Assembly (NCBI GenBank): GCA_025766275.1 | Contig: JAFKAC010000091.1 | Location: 62,001-126,000, forward strand | Source: Lactarius indigo | Lineage: Eukaryota; Basidiomycota; Agaricomycetes; Russulales; Russulaceae | DNA length: 64,000 bases | Direction of reading: 5' to 3' | Part shown: piece after piece, positions 59,168 through 64,000 of the stretch | Numbering within the stretch: position 1 is the stretch's first letter | Layout of the letters: each line of letters begins with the position of its first letter | Translations under genes and position numbers: made by a program | The notes under the pieces: model-generated | Told to the model about the DNA's origin: nothing | Databases searched by the model: none | What the model saw: only the letters and a program-made list of their open reading frames with translations

Positions 59168-60418
59168 ATGACCAGCACACCAGTATCCGACACCACCCTT
59201 GTCCAAGTCCTCAGCAACCCTCAATTAGAAGCCGCCCTCGAACGAGGGATTGTCACTATCAACCTTTCCGACATCCCCCGCCTGTCACCACCACCATCCC
59301 CCCGATACGCCGTCACCATCGAACGAGAACCTGGGGAACTTACCCCATCAACACCCGAAGAGGGACAGTACTCTCCAACACCCCCTCCTCAGCAACAGGC
59401 AACTCCCCCCATAGAACCACAACCACAATCACCCATATCCTCCCCACCAACTACGCCGCCTCCACCATTGGAACCATTCACCCCAGTCCGCGTTCACACC
59501 CCCATCGACTACGACCGACCCGACTCCCCCCCTCACGACACAGACGACCCAGGTGCCCCGTTCTTCCCGAACACCCCAGGAACCCCCAAGTACTACCCAT
59601 TGCAAATCCCGCTACCGGACGGTGGATCCAACCCAGCGAAGTATATCTACTATCGCAAGGGGTTCACCAAGGTAGTAGGAACAATGGGTGCGGGACAACC
59701 CCACTATGGAGAAGAAGTTTATCTCTCGTCGCTCAGGCCAAACGTTTCGGCCCCTCCCTTCACGGCCGAGCAGCTCCAATTCTTCGATCCCCACGACATT
59801 CACGCTTGTGCTTTGGACGAAACCCTCATCGAACTCAACTCTCCGCGACTCACTGCCGAAGTCACCAGGCTCCGGACAGGGCTCTTGGCACTCAAGGAGA
59901 TCGATGAGAAGTGCAAGAAACTAGAGGAAGACGCACGGAAGTTGCGATCGGAGCGGCTCACGGTGGATCTTAGATTGGCCAGCACGAAGAGGCGACTCCA
60001 ATACGCGGGGGCGCTGGCTATTATTGGCAACGAATACACGCGTATGACGGCCCTACCAGCCCCACTTCGTCACTCTCGTTATGCCATCCCATTCTCCCCA
60101 CGACGCAGGGGGCCACTGGAGTTCCCCCGCCTTGCCGACAAACCCCATCGCCGGCGCTGTTATCATTGCAACAGCCCCCACCATCTTGTACGCGACTGCC
60201 CCACCAGACCCCGACCAGCTTGCCGCCACTGCCAGAGTCAAGAACACCAATCTTATCGGTGTATCTTCCGGCGAGCGGGCATGGTGGAGGAGGTAGTTAC
60301 AACTCACCAGGCCAAAGAACGTATACGACAGGCGGTGGCCACGGAAGCCACTACCTCCTTCACAGTCCCCGAGCCACCAACCATTGCGGCCCAAACGCAA
60401 GGGAGATGGTGTGGGTGA
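59168..60418 (+). pseudogene. Third ORF of element 2 (zinc-knuckle protein), truncated
   Basis: Starts MTSTPVSDTTLVQVLSNPQL 41 bp after the pol frame ends, in a different frame. A Pro/Ser-rich region is followed by a conserved block (YYPLQIPLPDGGSNPAKYI), a coiled coil around EKCKKLEEDARKLRSERL, then two CX2CX4HX4C knuckles (CYHCNSPHHLVRDC and CRHCQSQEHQSYRC). It ends at TGA 60416-60418 where the element 1 version reads CGG and continues for another 65 codons of Cys/His-rich sequence. Confidence 0.75.
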
Positions 60419-60635
60419 TGTTTCCGCACCGACGCCAACCACGACGAAATCCGCTGCCCACAGTATGAAATGTGTCGCAAGTGTGGCAAACACGGTCCCT
60501 TCCTCTTCCTCAAAACACATTACTGTCAACTCGACATCTCCCCTTGGCCGGAGAATGATCTGGACGCTGACATCTACGACCTCATTGATCCAGAAAGTTG
60601 AAGTCGAGGCGTCTTCAAGCCTAGACGGGGGGTAA

Positions 60636-61173
60636 TGTTACGATTTTCCGGACTCGCTCTTTCATTTCCCACTTACTCCATTTCCCCCACATTACGAGAC
60701 CTGTATGACTACGCGGACGATACGTTTACCCAGTTCCTATCACGCGCTCTGCTTATCGTCGTTATCTTTCGATAAAGCTTGACATGTGCTAGTTTCCCTT
60801 CACTTTCTACTCACGCGTGGACCCGCGTGGTTCTCCCTTTATTCTCATTATGCTTTCCCTTTGTTCGCTGATAGGAAAGGACCTTACGCCTCTTACGCGT
60901 ACCAAACGTATTTAAGTCCAGTACTACCTAGCTTGTACGGTAGACTAGACTTCTTGTGTAATCACTACACTTGTCTACGCGCAGTCTCGCGAATCCCCGA
61001 CCCTTGCCTTTGCTAGACCTTCGTGTCTTAGCCTTCCTCTATAGTCCAAGTGACGTGCGTCCTTGTGACTCTTGTGCATCATTACTACTGAAGTCGAGCC
61101 TTTGAGCTTTGACTACCGACCGCTTGACTGACTTAGTGCAGGTCGCACTCAATGCCCCTGTAGTGGCGTTACA
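60636..61173 (+). repeat. 3' LTR of element 2
   Basis: 538 bp, ending GGCGTTACA and followed directly by the CCAAA target duplication and element 1 pol. Differs from the 5' LTR by five transitions. Confidence 0.95.
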
Positions 61174-62323
61174 CCAAAGCAACAAGATCAATCATCACCG
61201 ACAGAAGCCCCATCTATTTCCCATCACTACCGAACCATCGGCTGAACCATTCGAAGTGGTAGCCATGGACTTTATAGTCAAACTACCGACATCAAAAGGA
61301 TTTGACTCGATCCTCACTGTCACGGACCATGACTGCTCAAAAGCGGCAATATTCATACCGTGTAACGAAACCATAACATCGGAGGGTGTGGCAAAACTTT
61401 ATCTCCAACATGTCTATCCCCATTACGGCCTACCCCGAAGAATCATATCCGATCGAGACCCAAGATTCGCGTCTATGTTCATGCGACAACTGTGTAAAGC
61501 GTTGGGGATACAGCAAAACGTATCATCAGCGTATCATCCGCAAACAGATGGTCAATCGGAACGAACAAACCAATGGTTAGAACAATATTTGCGACATTGG
61601 TGTAACGTGCAACAGGACAACTGGGTGGAACTTCTACCCATGGCACAATTCGCTCACAATTCTTGGAGAAACGCCACCACTAGGCACTCCCCCTTTTCCC
61701 TTATCATGGGGTGGGAACCACGAACCACGTGGACACCGAAACCATCACACAGTCCCGCGGTGGATCAAAGATTGGAAGAATTGCAAATACTCCGACAACA
61801 TGCACAAGATAGTATCAAACACGTGCAACACCTCATGGCTCAACGAGGGAAAACAGGATTCACACCTTATCAGCAAGGGAACCAAGTATGGTTAGAAGGG
61901 ACCAACCTCCGTACCTTTTACCCCACAAGCAAACTAGCCCCGAAACGATACGGACCTTTTAAAATCGTCAAGGTTCTATCAGACGTTTCGTATGAACTGG
62001 AACTTCCGGCATCATGGAAAATACACCCGGTATTCCATGCGAACCTTCTGACACCATACAAGGAAACGGAGATGCATGGCGCAAACTATACCCGACCTCC
62101 ACCGGACCTTATCGATGGAGAAGAGGAGTACGAAGTGGAGCAGATCGAAGACGCCCAGGAACGAGGAAGGGGGCGCAAACTCCACTACCTAGTAAAGTGG
62201 AAGGGATTCCCACCAAGCGATAACACATGGGAACCTGCAACAAACATGACCCACGCCACAGACGCCATCAAAAACTTCTACCGACGATATCCGACCGCCA
62301 AGGGGGCTGGACGAACGATATAA
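61174..62323 (+). pseudogene. Pol of element 1, 3' part (integrase core and chromodomain)
   Basis: Continuation of the pol broken at 53393. It has integrase core motifs [20 protein letters not shown] and [15 protein letters not shown], then [20 protein letters not shown] and the chromodomain [20 protein letters not shown], ending GAGRTI. The open frame can be read back into the LTR (to 61109), but that part is LTR sequence, not protein. No stop occurs within this half. Confidence 0.9.
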
Positions 62324-62360
62324 AGACCCCCCCTTTCGTATCCCCGCATCCCTCAGCCCA

Positions 62361-63812
62361 ATGATGACCGACACCCCAGTATCCGACACCACCCTCGTCA
62401 ACATCCTCAGCAACCCCCAACTCAAGGCCGCCCTCGAACGAGGGATTGTCACCATCAATCTCACCGACATCCCCCGTCTGTCGCCACCACCATCCCCCCA
62501 GCAAGTTACCATCATTACCCCCATTCCCATCGAACGAGAACCCGGGGAACTTACCCCGTCAACACCGGAGGAAGGGCAATATTCTCCGACTCCACCCCCT
62601 CAGCAACAGTCGACGCCCCCACCTGAACCACGACCTCAGTCACCACCATCCTCCCCATCGTCCACACCACCCCCACCTTTAGAACCATTCACCCCGGTTC
62701 GCGTCCATACCCCCATTGACTACGACCGACCCGACTCCCCTCCTAACGATACAGACGACCCCGGGGCCCCGTTCTTTCCAAACATCCCTGGCACCCCCAA
62801 GTACTACCCATTACAGATCCCGCTACCAGACGGTGGATCTAATCCAGCAAAGTATATCTACTATCGCAAGGGATTCACCGAGGTAGTGGGGACAATGGGT
62901 ATGGGACAGCCCCACTACGGAGAGGAAGTCTACCTCTCGTCACTTAGGCCGAACGTCTCGGCACCACCCTTTACAGCGGAGCAACTACAGTTCTTCGACC
63001 CTCACGACATCCGCGCCTGTGCTCTAGACGAAACACTTATAGAGCTTAACTCACCTCGTCTCACGGCTGAGATTACTAGGCTAAGGACAGGACTCTTGGC
63101 GCTCAAAGGACTCGACGAGAAGTGCGAAAAGCTGGAGGAGGACGCACGCAAACTACGAGCGGAACGGCTCATGGTTGACTTGATGCTAGCCAGCACCAAG
63201 AGGCGCCTTCAGTATGCAGGGGCGCTAGCTACCATCGGCAATGAATACGCGCGTATGACGGCCCTACCAGCCCCACTCCGCCACTCCCGTTACGCCATCC
63301 CATTTTCCCCACAACGCGGGGGACCATTGGAGTTCCCCCGTCTCGCAGACAAGCCCCACCGCCGACGCTGCTACCACTGCAATAGCCCCCACCACATCGT
63401 ACGCGACTGCCCCACTCGACCGCGACCTGCCTGCCGGCATTGCCAAAGCCAAGAACACCAATCCCATCGATGCATATTCCGCCGAGCAGGTATGGTCGAG
63501 GAAGTGATTACGACCCACCAGGCAGATGAACGTATATGGCAAGCAGTGGCTACAGAGGCCACCACCTCCTTTACCGTCCCCGAGCCACCAACGATCGCGG
63601 CCCACACCCAAGGGAGGTGGTGCGGGCGGTGCTTCCGCACTGATGCCAATCATGACGAGATTCGATGCCCACAGTACGAAATGTGTCGCAAGTGTGGCAA
63701 ACGCGGACCCTTCCTCTTCCTTAAAACGCACTATTGCAGACTAGACATCTCTCCGTGGCCAGAAAATGACCTCGACGCTGACATCTACGACCTCATCGAC
63801 CCGGAGTCCTGA
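62361..63812 (+). CDS. Third ORF of element 1: proline-rich, coiled-coil, multi-zinc-knuckle protein
   Basis: 483 residues, intact, 37 bp after the pol stop, in the position where retroviruses carry env but without signal peptide or membrane segment. Layout: N-terminal 30 residues conserved with element 2 (PVSDTTLVNILSNPQLKAAL), Pro-rich residues 40-120, conserved block SNPAKYIYYRKGF and GEEVYLSSLRPNVSAPPF, a coiled coil near residue 250 (EKLEEDARKLRAERL), and two CX2CX4HX4C knuckles (CYHCNSPHHIVRDC, CRHCQSQEHQSHRC). Then come two further Cys/His clusters (CGRCFRTDANHDEIRC; CRKCGKRG...HYC). Likely nucleic-acid binding; role in the element unknown. It is not recognisable as a duplicated Gag. 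Confidence 0.8.
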   Translation: MMTDTPVSDTTLVNILSNPQLKAALERGIVTINLTDIPRLSPPPSPQQVTIITPIPIEREPGELTPSTPEEGQYSPTPPPQQQSTPPPEPRPQSPPSSPSSTPPPPLEPFTPVRVHTPIDYDRPDSPPNDTDDPGAPFFPNIPGTPKYYPLQIPLPDGGSNPAKYIYYRKGFTEVVGTMGMGQPHYGEEVYLSSLRPNVSAPPFTAEQLQFFDPHDIRACALDETLIELNSPRLTAEITRLRTGLLALKGLDEKCEKLEEDARKLRAERLMVDLMLASTKRRLQYAGALATIGNEYARMTALPAPLRHSRYAIPFSPQRGGPLEFPRLADKPHRRRCYHCNSPHHIVRDCPTRPRPACRHCQSQEHQSHRCIFRRAGMVEEVITTHQADERIWQAVATEATTSFTVPEPPTIAAHTQGRWCGRCFRTDANHDEIRCPQYEMCRKCGKRGPFLFLKTHYCRLDISPWPENDLDADIYDLIDPES

Positions 63813-63829
63813 AGTCGAGGCGTCTTCAG

Positions 63830-63846
63830 ACCAAGACGGGGGGTAA
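63830..63846 (+). other. Polypurine tract of element 1
   Basis: The purine-rich gacggggggtaa directly precedes the 3' LTR; element 2 has the same tract before its 3' LTR at 60636. This is the expected primer for plus-strand synthesis. Confidence 0.7.
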
Positions 63847-64000
63847 TGTTACGATTTTCTTGGACTCGTTTCCTTCCTAATTACTATTCCCTTCCCACAC
63901 TATACGAGCCCTGTATGACTACGCAGACGTTACGATTACCCGGTTTCTATCACGCGCCTTGCTTATCGACGTTCTCTTTAGATAAAGCTTGACATGTGCC
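63847..64000 (+). repeat. 3' LTR of element 1 (first 154 bp)
   Basis: Matches the first 154 bp of the LTR at 48764 with one difference. The rest lies beyond the window. Confidence 0.92.

Larger units (their letters stand above)
53394..61173 (+). mobile_element. Ty3/gypsy chromodomain element 2, complete, nested in element 1
   Basis: 7780 bp with 538-bp LTRs (53394-53931, 60636-61173), a self-primer site, gag, pol in the -1 frame, a third ORF, and a polypurine tract (gacggggggtaa) before the 3' LTR. The LTRs differ at five positions that I found, all CpG transitions (about 0.9 percent). Coding regions closely match element 1, but the U3 part of the LTR is quite different, so the two belong to sister families. 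Two stop codons relative to element 1 (58896-58898 in pol, 60416-60418 in the third ORF) suggest this copy is no longer autonomous. Confidence 0.95.
48764..64000 (+). mobile_element. Ty3/gypsy chromodomain element 1 (host of a nested insertion; right end beyond window)
   Basis: Order: 5' LTR, self-primer site, gag (49350-51008), pol first part (51005-53393), nested element 2 (53394-61173), pol second part with integrase core and chromodomain (61174-62323), a third ORF (62361-63812), polypurine tract (gacggggggtaa), and the start of the 3' LTR (63847-64000). Apart from the insertion I see no stop in its coding sequence, and its two LTRs differ at one position in the 154 bp comparable, so it was intact and probably young when element 2 landed in it. 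Confidence 0.92.

Noticed and set aside
61109..61173. An apparent N-terminal extension of the second pol half
   Set aside because: It is the end of the element 2 3' LTR, not protein-coding sequence.

Overview
This window is nuclear DNA of a filamentous basidiomycete, almost certainly an Agaricomycete. Genes are interrupted by many short GT-AG introns (mostly 41-65 bp), some exons are only 5-13 nt long, and the gene set fits: a nine-exon GAPDH, STAND/NACHT-ankyrin protein, GH79 glucuronidases, PNGase A-like amidases and chromodomain Ty3 retrotransposons. Nothing in the sequence identifies the species. Exon maps below were made by hand from splice signals, reading phase and family conservation; where I summed all exons (both GH79 genes, GAPDH, adenylosuccinate lyase, kinase, 258-aa membrane protein) the frame closes exactly.

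Layout. 0-12.8 kb: two near-identical GH79 genes in tandem (1266-3644 and 7324-9689), each followed by convergent amino-acid permease sequence. The right-hand permease (12757-10042, minus) looks complete; the left-hand one is a decayed 3' fragment, so a block of about 3.9 kb was duplicated. 13.2 kb: an intron-bearing tRNA-Lys(CTT). 13.5-15.3 kb: a lone Ty3-type gag behind a possible LTR, with no pol. 16.4-22.8 kb: a membrane-anchored hypothetical protein, a seven-exon hypothetical protein and a low-complexity ORF. 22.9-28.2 kb (minus): one large STAND receptor-like gene (Goodbye-like N-terminus, NACHT, more than 20 ankyrin repeats built from a 216-bp tandem unit).

30.6-42.6 kb is a housekeeping-like block: a multi-pass membrane protein, GAPDH, a protein carrying a retroviral-type integrase HHCC zinc finger, a CAMKL kinase with KA1 tail (minus), and adenylosuccinate lyase (minus). 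43.2-48.6 kb: two tandem PNGase A-family genes (minus).

48.76-64.0 kb: two chromodomain Ty3 (chromovirus) elements, one nested in the other. Element 2 (53394-61173, 538-bp LTRs) sits in the integrase region of element 1 (5' LTR 48764-49331; 3' LTR begins 63847 and leaves the window), flanked by a CCAAA target duplication. Both have gag, pol in the -1 frame, and a third ORF downstream of pol encoding a proline-rich, coiled-coil protein with tandem CCHC knuckles. Both carry a Tf1-like self-priming signature: 11 nt at the predicted transcript start are perfectly complementary to the 11 nt just inside the 5' LTR. All LTR differences I found within each pair are CpG transitions, and the stop truncating element 2 pol before its chromodomain is also a CpG change, consistent with methylation-driven decay.
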